Source: Pseudomonas koreensis
GTDB taxonomy: Bacteria > Pseudomonadota > Gammaproteobacteria > Pseudomonadales > Pseudomonadaceae
Direction of reading: 5' to 3'
Length of the DNA: 64,000 nt
NCBI RefSeq assembly: GCF_012986595.1
Contig: NZ_JAAQYM010000003.1
Location: 496,001 to 560,000, forward strand
Below the pieces are notes generated by a model, which saw only the letters and a list, made by a program, of their open reading frames with translations, searched no databases and was not told the DNA's origin. Below, piece by piece: positions 22,860 to 32,273 of the stretch; within the stretch, counting starts at the first letter, position 1; each line of letters begins with the position of its first letter. A program made the position numbers and the translations under genes.

Positions 22860-25517
22860 TCAGGCGAACTCGCACGTCACGCTGGCGTTGCCGTCGAGCG
22901 TGGCATGCACACGCTTGAGGCTTTCACCGGTGGCCATCGCATCAAGCAAGCGGTCGGCCACCAGCGGCAGCACGTGCTGGTCGAGCAGATGGTCGATCAG
23001 ACGTGCGCCGCTCTCGCTTTGCGTGCAGCGCTCGGACAGGTGATCGACGAGGTTCTGACACCAGCTGAAATCCAGCTGACGACGGTTGAGGCGCTCGCCA
23101 AGACGACCGAGTTTGATCTCGATCAGCTCGCGCAACACCGGACCGCCGACCGGGTAATACGGGACCACTTTCATCCGCGCCAGCAGCGCCGGTTTGAAGT
23201 GTTTGCTCAGCACCGGGCGAATGGTCTCTTCGAGTAGCTCGGCGGTCGGACGGGCGCCGTCTTCGCAGAGGTCGCTGATCTTGTCGCTGCCCAGGTTCGA
23301 GGTCATCAGGATCAAGGTGTTGCGGAAGTCGATTTCGCGACCTTCGCCGTCGTTGGCCACGCCCTTGTCGAAGATCTGGTAGAACAGGTTGAGCACGTCC
23401 GGATCGGCCTTTTCGACTTCATCGAGCAACACCACCGAGTACGGCTTCTGGCGCACCGCTTCGGTGAGCATGCCGCCCTCGCCGTAACCGACGTAGCCCG
23501 GTGGCGCACCGATCAGACGCGAAACGGTGTGCTTCTCCTGGAACTCGGACATGTTGATGGTGGTGATGAAACGGTCGCCGCCATACAGCAGGTCAGCGAG
23601 GGCCAACGCGGTTTCGGTCTTGCCGACGCCGCTCGGGCCGACCAGCAGAAACACGCCGACCGGCGCATCAGGTTTGTTCAGGCCGGCGGCGGTGGCGCGC
23701 ATCGAGCGGTCCAGTGCGTGCACGGCTTGCTCCTGGCCGCGGATCCGCGTGCGCAGATCGGTAGCGAAGCTGGCGACCTTGGCGTTGTGCTCGCGGGCCA
23801 GTTGCGCCAGCGGCACGCCGGTCCAGGCGCTGATCACTTCAGCCACCAGACGCGGGCAGACTTCGAAGCTGACCAGACGCTCTTTGACCTGCGCGGCCGT
23901 CAGCTCGCTGTGGGTCTTGTTCAGCTCGGCCTCCAGCGCTTCGACGCTCTGGCCTTCCTCGACCTCGGCAACGAGGGTTTCGATCACCGTGCCTTCGGCG
24001 TCTTCTTCAACACTGACGGTCGGCTCGACGGCGGCGGCTTCGCGGGCCTTGGCCAGTTGCTGACGCAGCTCCAGCAGGCGCTCGGCCAATGCTTTCTGTT
24101 CAGTCCACAGCGTTTCCAGCGCGAGCATCTCGCTTTCGGCTTCGTCCAGCCGCGCTTCCAGTGCGTCCAGTGCTTCGTGGTCGATCAGCAGACCGGCCTC
24201 GGCATCGCGACGCAGGGCCTGACGCTGACGGCCACCTTCAGCCAATTCGCCACGCAGGCGCTCAAGGCTTTCCGGGGCCGCGGCGAGGCTGATGCGCACC
24301 CGGGCACAGGCGGTGTCGAGAACGTCGACGGCTTTGTCCGGCAGTTGCCGACCGGCCAGATAACGCGCGGACAATTCGGCCGCCGAGACCACGGCGTCAT
24401 CACGCAGGTAGATGCCGTGGCTTTTTTCGTAAACCTGGGCCAGACCCCGGAGGATGGTCACCGCTTCGCTGACGGTCGGTTCGTGCAGTTGCACGGGTTG
24501 GAAACGACGGGCAAGTGCCGGATCTTTCTCGAAGTATTTCTTGTACTCGGCCCAAGTGGTGGCGGCGATGGTGCGCAGTTCGCCACGCGCCAGTGCCGGC
24601 TTCAGCAGGTTGGCCGCGTCGGAACCGCCGGCATTGCCGCCCGCGCCGATCAGGGTGTGGGCTTCGTCGATGAACAGAATGATCGGTTTCGGCGAGGCTT
24701 TGACTTCGTCGATCACGCCTTTGAGACGACGCTCGAATTCACCTTTGACGCTGGCACCCGCCTGCAGCAGGCCCATGTCCAGCGACAGCAGTTCAACGCC
24801 CTTGAGCACCTGCGGCACTTCACCGGCAGCGATGCGCGAGGCCAGGCCTTCAACGATGGCGGTCTTACCGACGCCGGCTTCACCGACCACGATCGGGTTG
24901 TTCTTGCGGCGACGGGCGAGGATGTCGACCATCTGGCGGATCGCGCCATCGCGGCACAGCACCGGGTCGAGTTTGCCGTCGCGGGCCTGCTGGGTCAGGT
25001 TGTGGGTGAAGCGCTGCAGCAGCGATTCGCCCTGGGCTGCCGGCTTGCCATTGGCCGCCGGTTGCTCCTGTTGCGACAGGGCGAATTCTTTCAGGCGATC
25101 GATGTTCAATTTGGCGAGCAGCGGCTGATAACGGCTGCCGGCGTAGCGCATCGGGTTGCGCAGCAGGGCGAGGATCAGCGCGGCGTCTTCGACCTGGGTC
25201 TGGCCCAGTTCAAGGTTGGCCACCAGCAGCGCGTCTTGCAGCCACTGCACCAGCTCCGGGGCGAACACCGGGTTGCGCGAGGCGCTGTGTTCAACGCGAG
25301 ATTGCAGCGCGGCGCTCAGTTCACCGGCGTCGACGTCTGCATCCTGCAGCGCGCGCGACAGCAAGCCGTTCGGACGCTCCAGCAGACCTAGCAGCAGGTC
25401 TTCGACGAGGATCTTGCTGCCGCCACGGGCCACGCAACGTTCGGCCGAACGCTCCAGGTCACGACGGGTTTCGGCGTCCAGCGCCTGGATGAGTTGTTGC
25501 AGGTCTACGTTGATCAT
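22860..25517 (-). CDS. clpV: Type VI secretion ATPase TssH (ClpV)
   Basis: 885 residues. Clp N-domain (about 1-150), first AAA+ module with Walker A GEAGVGKT and LSLDMGLLQAGASVKGEFE, the coiled-coil middle domain (about 400-540), second AAA+ module with GPSGVGKT, GAPPGYVGYGEGG, and the C-terminal D2-small domain. It disassembles contracted TssB/TssC sheaths using ATP. Starts 11 bp after tssG. Confidence 0.96.
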   Translation of the reverse strand: MINVDLQQLIQALDAETRRDLERSAERCVARGGSKILVEDLLLGLLERPNGLLSRALQDADVDAGELSAALQSRVEHSASRNPVFAPELVQWLQDALLVANLELGQTQVEDAALILALLRNPMRYAGSRYQPLLAKLNIDRLKEFALSQQEQPAANGKPAAQGESLLQRFTHNLTQQARDGKLDPVLCRDGAIRQMVDILARRRKNNPIVVGEAGVGKTAIVEGLASRIAAGEVPQVLKGVELLSLDMGLLQAGASVKGEFERRLKGVIDEVKASPKPIILFIDEAHTLIGAGGNAGGSDAANLLKPALARGELRTIAATTWAEYKKYFEKDPALARRFQPVQLHEPTVSEAVTILRGLAQVYEKSHGIYLRDDAVVSAAELSARYLAGRQLPDKAVDVLDTACARVRISLAAAPESLERLRGELAEGGRQRQALRRDAEAGLLIDHEALDALEARLDEAESEMLALETLWTEQKALAERLLELRQQLAKAREAAAVEPTVSVEEDAEGTVIETLVAEVEEGQSVEALEAELNKTHSELTAAQVKERLVSFEVCPRLVAEVISAWTGVPLAQLAREHNAKVASFATDLRTRIRGQEQAVHALDRSMRATAAGLNKPDAPVGVFLLVGPSGVGKTETALALADLLYGGDRFITTINMSEFQEKHTVSRLIGAPPGYVGYGEGGMLTEAVRQKPYSVVLLDEVEKADPDVLNLFYQIFDKGVANDGEGREIDFRNTLILMTSNLGSDKISDLCEDGARPTAELLEETIRPVLSKHFKPALLARMKVVPYYPVGGPVLRELIEIKLGRLGERLNRRQLDFSWCQNLVDHLSERCTQSESGARLIDHLLDQHVLPLVADRLLDAMATGESLKRVHATLDGNASVTCEFA

Positions 25518-25528
25518 GGCTCACGTCC

Positions 25529-26536
25529 TTAATGAATTTTGCTGCCCAGAGTCACCACGCCGTCTGCTTTCTCGCAGCCCAGCCAACTGGTCCAACCCAG
25601 GCGACAGTCGTTCTTCTCACCAATGCGCAGTTCGCGGATTTCTTCCGGGCGCAGCACCAGGCGAATGTCGTAATCGAGCGGGTCACGCAAGGTGAACCGC
25701 ACCAGCGCACAGAGCGGCTGGTAACCGAAACCGATGGGCAGGAATTCGTGGAATCGCTCCCAGTCGAGTTCGGTGATGTGAATGCGGAATTTGCCGCTGC
25801 GGTCGCGCACTCGCTCGCCCAGGACCAGGTCTTCACCGAGCAGGCTGTTGGCGCGACCGAGGCGGTTGCGCTGCTCGTCGAGGATCTCCACGCGACGCTC
25901 GATGCACTGCTCGATGACCAGGTCTTCGTGCTTGAAGTAGTAACGCAGCACGGCTTCGATCAGCGCCGCGGAGTGCGCCCGCAAGCTGAGCAAGCCGAGG
26001 TACGGCAGCAGGCGTTTCCAGTTCAGCTCCTTGGCCTTGCGTATCTCGTCGCCGCCCAGACCGATCAGGGCGAACAACTGCGAGGAGAACGGGTCGATCG
26101 CGCCGCTCTGGAAACTGGCGCGATAGCGATACTTGCGCCAGATCGGCAGCATCAGCCGTTGCAGGCGATGGTGGAACAGGTCGAGGAAGTTGCGCGTCGG
26201 GTTGCCGTCCTCGCTGTCGCCCAACGCCTGTTCGCCATAGAACGCCGGCAGCGGCGAACCGGAACCGACCAGACCGATCAGGTTGAAACGGATGCGCGCG
26301 CGCATCTGCCCGTGCTCTTCGAAAAACTCCACACGATCGACGTCGCTGCGCGGAAAGCCCAGGCTCGGGTTGGCCTGGAACTCCACCTGATCGTACAAAT
26401 CGTCTTCGCTCAGGTACGGGTGAGCATCGCGCAGCCGGTCGATCACCAGCAGCACGGCCTGAAACAGCGAGTACTCGCGTATTACCTTCGTCAGCCCGCT
26501 TAAAGCAGGGGCTGCAGGCCCATACGTGGTGTCCAT
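25529..26536 (-). CDS. tssG: Type VI secretion baseplate protein TssG
   Basis: 335 residues, the usual length. Family features: EYSLFQAVLLVIDRL, VEFQANPSLGFPRSDV, LIGLVGSGSPLPAFYGE and FLDLFHHRLQRLML, ending with the CDRLGWTSWLG-like C-terminus. It forms the wedge with TssF and TssK. The start overlaps the last 37 bases of tssF, a coupling common in these clusters. Confidence 0.95.
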   Translation of the reverse strand: MDTTYGPAAPALSGLTKVIREYSLFQAVLLVIDRLRDAHPYLSEDDLYDQVEFQANPSLGFPRSDVDRVEFFEEHGQMRARIRFNLIGLVGSGSPLPAFYGEQALGDSEDGNPTRNFLDLFHHRLQRLMLPIWRKYRYRASFQSGAIDPFSSQLFALIGLGGDEIRKAKELNWKRLLPYLGLLSLRAHSAALIEAVLRYYFKHEDLVIEQCIERRVEILDEQRNRLGRANSLLGEDLVLGERVRDRSGKFRIHITELDWERFHEFLPIGFGYQPLCALVRFTLRDPLDYDIRLVLRPEEIRELRIGEKNDCRLGWTSWLGCEKADGVVTLGSKIH

Positions 26537-28287
26537 TGGTACACCTCTCCCTGTGTGCTTTTTACCCGCAGCTCGTGATACGAATTGAGACTGGCGTAAA
26601 GCGCGAAAAACTCGTTAAGAACCGAGGCGAACACGAACAGGTCGCCCTCGCCGATATACCCTTCCGGATCGATGGTCAGTTCGGTGCGCAGACCGCGCAC
26701 CGGCAAACCCCGATGCAGCCGGTCAACGTGGTGGTGCTTGATGTGCTTGAGGCCGCCGAGCAGGCGCTTGCTGACCTTCTCCGCGTGCTGGTCGTAGTAG
26801 CGCGGCAGGTCGTAGGTTTCGAGAATCACCTTCAACGCATTGACGTCCGCCAGCGACAGATAGTTGAGCGACATGTTGCTGATCAGCTTCCACAGGAAGT
26901 CACGGTTCAGCGGCGGCGCGAAGCTCGACGTGGCCGGGGTGATGTTGCGGAAGCTGAGGAACTCCGGGGTCTCTTCGCAGGCCATGCAGATGTCGCCAAG
27001 CTTGAGCTTGCGCGGCAGGTTCTGGTTGGTGCACATCAGCTCGATCGACAGGGTTTCGTGGGCCTCGGTGTGACGGATGCCGAAGCTCAGGTAGGTGTCA
27101 AGGCCGTCGTGCAGCAGCGACGAACGCTGGCGGATGCTGTAATGCGGACGGCTGTTGGGCACGTCAAAACTCGGGTCGTGCTCGAACGATTCGAACGGCA
27201 CGTATTCCTGATAACCGAGGCCGCCAGGCTTCCAGCCGGTGACGGTTTCCACCGAGAACACGCCGCAGTTTTCCAGATCGTATTCCGCCGGCAGCAGCAG
27301 GTATTCATCCTGCTTGCCGTCGAGGCGGATCGGCAAGGCGTCGTGCGCGAACAGGTTGGCAATCGGCGTGCAGAACAGCTTCACGTTATCCAGGGTCGGA
27401 CGCATGCGCATGATGCCGCTCTTGCGGATATCGAAACGCAGTTCCAGGCCGCGCATTTGCTTGAGGGTGTCTTCCGGCAACGCCTTGAGGATGTCCAGAC
27501 CGTTGACGTCGACGAACAGGAACTTGTCCTGGAAGGCGAAGTATTCCTGCAGGTAGCGATAGCCACGGAAGGTGTTCAGCGGATACGGGATCAACGCTTC
27601 TTCTTCGGCAAAGCCCACCGGCTTGACCCGGTCGCCCGGAATCTTGAACGCCATGGGTTTGCCGGCCACGCCATCGATTGGCTTGCCGGCACCGTCGAGC
27701 GGGATCAGTTCGATGCCTTCCAGGTTGCGCAGCAGGCTCAGGTAGAGCATCTGGCTGATGTAGCGCTCACCGGCAAAGTGCAGGCGCAGCTTGCTCAGTT
27801 CCAGCTCACCGAGATGGCCGTCGGCGCTCATTTCCAGACGCAGACTGAGCAGCGAACCATCGCCCTTCACCGAGTAATTCAGCGCAGCCAGATCCAGCGG
27901 CAACACTTCAGTCGGGTAGCAGGTGCGGAAACGGCAGCGCACGTCTTCGATCGGTTTGCTTTCAACTGGCGTATCGCGCTCGACCACCAGCGCCGGGCCC
28001 GAACGCTTCAAAGGATCGAACTGCAGAATGCTGAACGCCGGCAGCGGGCGCATGTAGTTCGGCCACAGCAGCTGCATCAGCGAGTGGCTGAGCTCTGGCA
28101 GCTCGTCATCGAGCTTCTGCCGCAGCCGCCCGGTGAGGAACGCAAAACCTTCCAGCAACCGCTCCACATCCGGATCCCGCCCGGCCTGGCCCAGGAACGG
28201 CGCCAACGCCGGACTACGCTCGGCGAAACGGCGACCGAGTTGGCGCAGTGCGGTGAGTTCGCTTTGGTAGTAGTGGTTAAAGGACAC
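26500..28287 (-). CDS. tssF: Type VI secretion baseplate protein TssF
   Basis: 595 residues starting MSFNHYYQSELTALRQLGRRFAE, typical of TssF. Conserved segments include the LPELSHSLMQLLWPNYMRPLP region, RSSLLHDGLD and LLGGLKHIKHHH. Two copies per wedge assemble around VgrG. It is separated from tssE by the PAAR/DUF6402/membrane-protein module, unlike the usual adjacent tssE-tssF order. Confidence 0.95.
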   Translation of the reverse strand: MSFNHYYQSELTALRQLGRRFAERSPALAPFLGQAGRDPDVERLLEGFAFLTGRLRQKLDDELPELSHSLMQLLWPNYMRPLPAFSILQFDPLKRSGPALVVERDTPVESKPIEDVRCRFRTCYPTEVLPLDLAALNYSVKGDGSLLSLRLEMSADGHLGELELSKLRLHFAGERYISQMLYLSLLRNLEGIELIPLDGAGKPIDGVAGKPMAFKIPGDRVKPVGFAEEEALIPYPLNTFRGYRYLQEYFAFQDKFLFVDVNGLDILKALPEDTLKQMRGLELRFDIRKSGIMRMRPTLDNVKLFCTPIANLFAHDALPIRLDGKQDEYLLLPAEYDLENCGVFSVETVTGWKPGGLGYQEYVPFESFEHDPSFDVPNSRPHYSIRQRSSLLHDGLDTYLSFGIRHTEAHETLSIELMCTNQNLPRKLKLGDICMACEETPEFLSFRNITPATSSFAPPLNRDFLWKLISNMSLNYLSLADVNALKVILETYDLPRYYDQHAEKVSKRLLGGLKHIKHHHVDRLHRGLPVRGLRTELTIDPEGYIGEGDLFVFASVLNEFFALYASLNSYHELRVKSTQGEVYQWTPRMGLQPLL

Positions 28288-28411
28288 GGGTTACCTGCCT
28301 GGTAGTGGAGCTCATGGAATAACTGTCCTGCGGATTACGCTTTAAGCCACGCATCCGAGGGCGTGGATTAATAAGCATAGGGTGAGACGAACGTAGCTGT
28401 TCATACTGCTA

Positions 28412-28825
28412 TCAATTTTCCAGAATCTCGTAGGGTGTATTACTAATGAAAATATTCAGCCAATTTTCTTCCCATTGCGGCATGGAGATTATAAAAACCT
28501 TATCTTTCTTTTCGAAGGCGATCCAAGTAATTCCAACCTCAGCATCATCTTCGAATGTGCGCATATCCAATGACTGTGTATCATACAACGGGGTTCGATA
28601 TACCTTTCCTGGGTCCTTTGAGTCGACAACTCTTAAATACGCCATACCGCCAAGCATGAAGATCCTGCCGACACGCACATTCTCAATTGTGTAGCGGCCC
28701 GAGGGGCTAGCTGTAGTTGTACTTGCAGGATACCCTAGCATTGCGTTTACGCAATAAACGAGCGACGCAATCAACACCAAGAGCAAACTGATAGGCACTA
28801 GCCATTTCTTTTTAAGCGTAGTCAT
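28412..28825 (-). CDS. Small single-helix membrane protein next to the DUF6402-like gene; possible immunity protein
   Basis: 137 residues from ATG at 28825 (MTTLKKKW); a longer frame to 28894 overlaps the upstream gene. One N-terminal membrane helix (about 9-30), then a 100-residue beta-rich domain probably facing the periplasm (SGRYTIENVRVGRI, RVVDSKDPGKVYRTPLYD, VGITWIAFEKKDKVFIISMPQWEENW). I do not recognise the family. It follows the DUF6402-like protein by 52 bp in an AT-rich island, so it is the natural candidate to protect against that protein. The 124-bp gap to tssF holds a short GC hairpin near 28347-28369. Confidence 0.65.
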   Translation of the reverse strand: MTTLKKKWLVPISLLLVLIASLVYCVNAMLGYPASTTTASPSGRYTIENVRVGRIFMLGGMAYLRVVDSKDPGKVYRTPLYDTQSLDMRTFEDDAEVGITWIAFEKKDKVFIISMPQWEENWLNIFISNTPYEILEN

Positions 28826-28877
28826 TTTTTCGCCGCACCCGCTTCTACTGCTATTGTATATGAGCAAAAAATATGCA

Positions 28878-29807
28878 TTACTTATTCCAAACATTAATAA
28901 CTGTTACGGGAACATTCTGATATCGGACATCAGACAAAACCTGGAAATCACCGCCTTTTTTAAATTCCGTCCGATATCTTACAAAATGAGAATTCGTAAT
29001 ATAGAAATAACGCGAGTTCTCTATTTCCCGAAACATCGCCTGAGAGTCTTCTGCACTGATATAGGGGTTTGAAGCGATGTCTGACTTCATCTGCGCCGCA
29101 CCGGCATTTGCAGTGGCCGCATAGGCCGGGTTGGCTATACCATCGAAGTTCCAAAACCCCAATGGCTGACTGAAGTTGTCATCCGGTGCGTCATTGAAGT
29201 CATAGGCGTCCTCAGCGTAAAACCCAATTCGCTCTACAAACAGTTGAATGCTGTCTACGGAAATAACCAGCTTCCCTTCTGGAAATACGCGGACGTTAAA
29301 GTTTGCCAGCGCAGCTCGCAATTCATCAGTCTTCTCTATTAGACCGAATTTAACTGCTCGATTATTACTGTATCCAAACTCTTCAACCTTTCTGGCGCTC
29401 GCAAACTTAAAAGGATAGACACCCGGCGCCAAGCCAAGATACTTATCTTTAATCTTCTTGCTTATATTATTGCGGCCTGCAGGATTATCCCAAGCAGACT
29501 TAAGCTCCTCAATGACAGCTTTCGCAGGCTCAAATTTTTCCAGCCAGGCCATTTTTACGATGGTGTCATTTACGTAAGCGATGTCAGCAAGAGCAATATG
29601 GTCTTTGACCTCTTTACTCATCGCACCATCGGCAGTTTGCCATGGTTTGCCATCAAACCAATGGCGCATCAGCTTCGCAGCAACTGGCCACTTCATCTTA
29701 TCCATCGCATCAGGTATATCTGTGATTTTGAATTGACGGACAGCTGCAGACTTACCAGTTTGGTTACTGGCCGGCGTCAGACTTGATGCTATTTTCGTAT
29801 CCGCCAT
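28878..29807 (-). CDS. DUF6402-like protein encoded next to PAAR; candidate T6SS effector
   Basis: 309 residues, no signal peptide or membrane helix. The N-terminal segment (QFKITDIPDAMDKMKWPVAAKLMRHW split across residues 24-50) and the later NFDGIANPAYA and FYITNSHFVRYRTEF fit my memory of the DUF6402 family, which occurs beside PAAR proteins in Pseudomonas T6SS loci. No catalytic motif of a known toxin is evident to me. It lies 12 bp after the PAAR gene and before a small membrane protein, the order tip-cargo-protector. It is notably more AT-rich than the tss genes on both sides. Effector status is inference. Confidence 0.65.
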   Translation of the reverse strand: MADTKIASSLTPASNQTGKSAAVRQFKITDIPDAMDKMKWPVAAKLMRHWFDGKPWQTADGAMSKEVKDHIALADIAYVNDTIVKMAWLEKFEPAKAVIEELKSAWDNPAGRNNISKKIKDKYLGLAPGVYPFKFASARKVEEFGYSNNRAVKFGLIEKTDELRAALANFNVRVFPEGKLVISVDSIQLFVERIGFYAEDAYDFNDAPDDNFSQPLGFWNFDGIANPAYAATANAGAAQMKSDIASNPYISAEDSQAMFREIENSRYFYITNSHFVRYRTEFKKGGDFQVLSDVRYQNVPVTVINVWNK

Positions 29808-29819
29808 AACAAAATCCTT

Positions 29820-30344
29820 TTATCCAATTACGACTTCAGATTGCTGTTCAATAATCAACTCATAGGACTCCGCTACAGAGGACGAGATTTTTTGCGTCTT
29901 CCCGTCGGCTCCCGTGACGCCACTGATAACTTTCCCCGAGGCCGTTTTGAAACTGTATGCCACTCCCGCCAGTGGCTTCCCGGAGTCCTGACAATTGATG
30001 ACGTAGTGCTCGTTAAACGGCCACTTGATCTCCACCGGCAAAGGCGGCACAAACGGCACCGGCGAATGCGAATTGCCGATAATCACCGTTCCGGACCCCG
30101 CCGTGACCTTGTTGCCATGGGTCCCCACCGAATCAACCGTCGCGGCAGGTTTGCCGTTGATCAAAACCGTGGTAGCCAAACCGCCCGACATCGCACCACC
30201 ACACGCCGAGGCATCGCCTTGGCGGGCGGCCGCGAGGCCGTCGAAGAACACGTCGCCGGAACCGGCGGCGATCGGGTTGGTGCCGTGGCCTGGAAGTGGG
30301 CAAGCGGTGGGGTCGGATACGCGTGCTGCAGGTTTGCCAGACAT
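29820..30344 (-). CDS. PAAR spike-tip protein with C-terminal beta-sandwich-like extension
   Basis: 174 residues. PAAR repeats fill residues 1-95 (GKPAARVSDPTACPLPGHGTN, DVFFDGLAAARQGDASACGG, VLINGKPAATVDSVGTHG), including the His and Cys residues that bind zinc. From about 105 a transthyretin/Ig-like extension follows (SGKPLAGVAYSFKTASGKV), which probably docks cargo. PAAR proteins cap VgrG. It starts 11 bp after tssE and precedes the DUF6402-like gene, so it is presumably that protein's carrier. Confidence 0.92.
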   Translation of the reverse strand: MSGKPAARVSDPTACPLPGHGTNPIAAGSGDVFFDGLAAARQGDASACGGAMSGGLATTVLINGKPAATVDSVGTHGNKVTAGSGTVIIGNSHSPVPFVPPLPVEIKWPFNEHYVINCQDSGKPLAGVAYSFKTASGKVISGVTGADGKTQKISSSVAESYELIIEQQSEVVIG

Positions 30345-30355
30345 CGGGATTCTCC

Positions 30356-30763
30356 TTAGTTGACCTTCACTTGACCGCTGCCATCCAGGCGCGCGGAAAA
30401 ACTGACCTGACGCTTGAAACCCTCGACTTCCAGCAGGCCTTCGATGCTGAAGGCCAGCCGCAGTTGGTCGTGGTCACGCGGCAGGGAAATGACACGCACG
30501 TTGCTCAGACGCGGCTCGTAGGCTTCGATGAAGCTTTCGATGGCAAGGCGGGCCTGACTCAGGGAGTCGTGCAGGCTCAAGCGCATGTCATTGAGATCGG
30601 GCAACCCGTAGTCGGACAGCGTTTGCACGCTGCCGGCCCGGGTGCTGAGCATTTTGGCCAGATGGGCAGCCACCGACGCCATGGCACACGCCTCAAGGCT
30701 GTTGCCCTTGCGTTGTTGCGCGTCGCCGTTGAGGCGTTCGAACAGGCTGCCGTATCCGTCCAT
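30356..30763 (-). CDS. tssE: Type VI secretion baseplate protein TssE (gp25-like)
   Basis: 135 residues with the gp25-like core: GSLFERLNGD near the start, SVAAHLAKMLSTRAGSVQTLSDYGLPDLND, and RLSNVRVISLPRD. It polymerises or nucleates the sheath at the baseplate. It starts 9 bp after tssC, in the same operon. The usual partner tssF is displaced by the three-gene cargo module. Confidence 0.95.
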   Translation of the reverse strand: MDGYGSLFERLNGDAQQRKGNSLEACAMASVAAHLAKMLSTRAGSVQTLSDYGLPDLNDMRLSLHDSLSQARLAIESFIEAYEPRLSNVRVISLPRDHDQLRLAFSIEGLLEVEGFKRQVSFSARLDGSGQVKVN

Positions 30764-30772
30764 GAGTCGCTC

Positions 30773-32248
30773 TTACTCTTTGTCCAGCTTGCCAACCAGC
30801 GACAGGGTGAAATCGGCACCCATGTACTTGAAGTGCGGACGCACGTTCAAGCTGACGCGGTACCAACCCGGCTCGCCTTCAACGTCGCTGACGATCACTT
30901 GCGCAGCGCGCAGCGGACGACGGCCACGCACTTCGGCGCTTGGGTTTTCCTGGTCGGCCACGTACTGGCGGATCCACTTGTTCAGTTCCAGCTCGAGGTC
31001 GGTACGCTCTTTCCACGAACCGAGTTGCTCGCGCTGCAGCACTTTCAAGTAGTGAGCCAGGCGGTTGACGATCATCATGTACGGCAGTTGGGTGCCGAGC
31101 TTGTAGTTCAGCTCTGCCGCCTTGCCTTCTGCGCTGATGCCGAAGAACTTCGGCTTCTGCACCGAGCTGGCGGAGAAGAACGCCGCGTTGTCGGAGCCTT
31201 TGCGCATGGTCAGGGAGATGAAGCCTTCCTCGGCCAATTCGTATTCACGACGGTCGGAAACCAGAACCTCGGTAGGGATCTTGGTTTCGATTTCGCCCAT
31301 GCTTTCGAAGTGGTGCAGCGGCAGGTCTTCAACAGCGCCACCGCTCTGCGGGCCGATGATGTTCGGGCACCAGCGGAATTTGGCGAAGCTGTCGGTCAGC
31401 TTGGTGCCGAACGCGAAAGCGGTGTTGCCCCACAGGTAGTGCTCGTGGCTGTTGGCAACGGTTTCCTTGTACACGAACGACTTGACCGGGTTTTCTTCCG
31501 GGTCGTACGGGTTACGCAGCAGGAAACGCGGCACGGTCAGGCCAACGTAGCGGGAGTCTTCCGAAGTACGGAAGCTCTGCCATTTGGCGAATTGCGGGCC
31601 TTCGAAGTGGTCTTTCAGATCTTTCAGATCCGGCAGGCCGGTGAAGCTTTCCAGACCGAAGAATTTCGGGCCGGCCGCGGCGATGAACGGCGCGTGGGAC
31701 ATGCAGGATACGCTGGCCACGTACTGCATCAGTTTCACGTCCGGCGAACTTGGGGACATGTAGTAGTTGGCGATGATCGCGCCCACCGGCTGACCACCGA
31801 ACTGGCCGTATTCAGCGGTGTAGATGTGCTTGTACAGGCCCGACTGCATGACTTCCGGCGAGTCTTCAAAATCGTCCAGCAGGTCTTCTTTGGAGACGTT
31901 GAGGATTTCGATCTTGATGTTTTCGCGGAAGTTGGTGCGATCGACCAGCAACTGCAGGCCGCGCCACGACGATTCCAGGGCCTGGAAGTCCGGGTGGTGC
32001 AGGATTTCGTCCATCTGACGGCTGAGCTTGGCATCGATCTCGGCGATCATGCGGTCAACCATGGCCTTCTTGACCGGCTCACCGTTGTTCTGCGGCTTGA
32101 GCAGTTCTTCGATGAACGCCGACACGCCACGCTTGGCGATGTCGTAGGCTTCGTCGTCCGGAGTCAGACGGGTTTCGGCGATGATGCTGTCGAGAATGCT
32201 GTACTCGCCGCTGGCGGCGCTCTTCTCTTGTGCTGCGCTAGTGCTCAT
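30773..32248 (-). CDS. tssC: Type VI secretion contractile sheath large subunit TssC
   Basis: 491 residues, typical length. Conserved VDRMIAEIDAKLSRQMDEIL, SSWRGLQLLVDRT, the EYGQFGGQPVGAIIANYY region and the C-terminal MGADFTLSLVGKLDKE tail. With TssB it builds the contractile sheath. Starts 25 bp after tssB. Confidence 0.97.
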   Translation of the reverse strand: MSTSAAQEKSAASGEYSILDSIIAETRLTPDDEAYDIAKRGVSAFIEELLKPQNNGEPVKKAMVDRMIAEIDAKLSRQMDEILHHPDFQALESSWRGLQLLVDRTNFRENIKIEILNVSKEDLLDDFEDSPEVMQSGLYKHIYTAEYGQFGGQPVGAIIANYYMSPSSPDVKLMQYVASVSCMSHAPFIAAAGPKFFGLESFTGLPDLKDLKDHFEGPQFAKWQSFRTSEDSRYVGLTVPRFLLRNPYDPEENPVKSFVYKETVANSHEHYLWGNTAFAFGTKLTDSFAKFRWCPNIIGPQSGGAVEDLPLHHFESMGEIETKIPTEVLVSDRREYELAEEGFISLTMRKGSDNAAFFSASSVQKPKFFGISAEGKAAELNYKLGTQLPYMMIVNRLAHYLKVLQREQLGSWKERTDLELELNKWIRQYVADQENPSAEVRGRRPLRAAQVIVSDVEGEPGWYRVSLNVRPHFKYMGADFTLSLVGKLDKE

Positions 32249-32273
32249 TGTGTTGGCTTCCTTGGCTGGAGTC

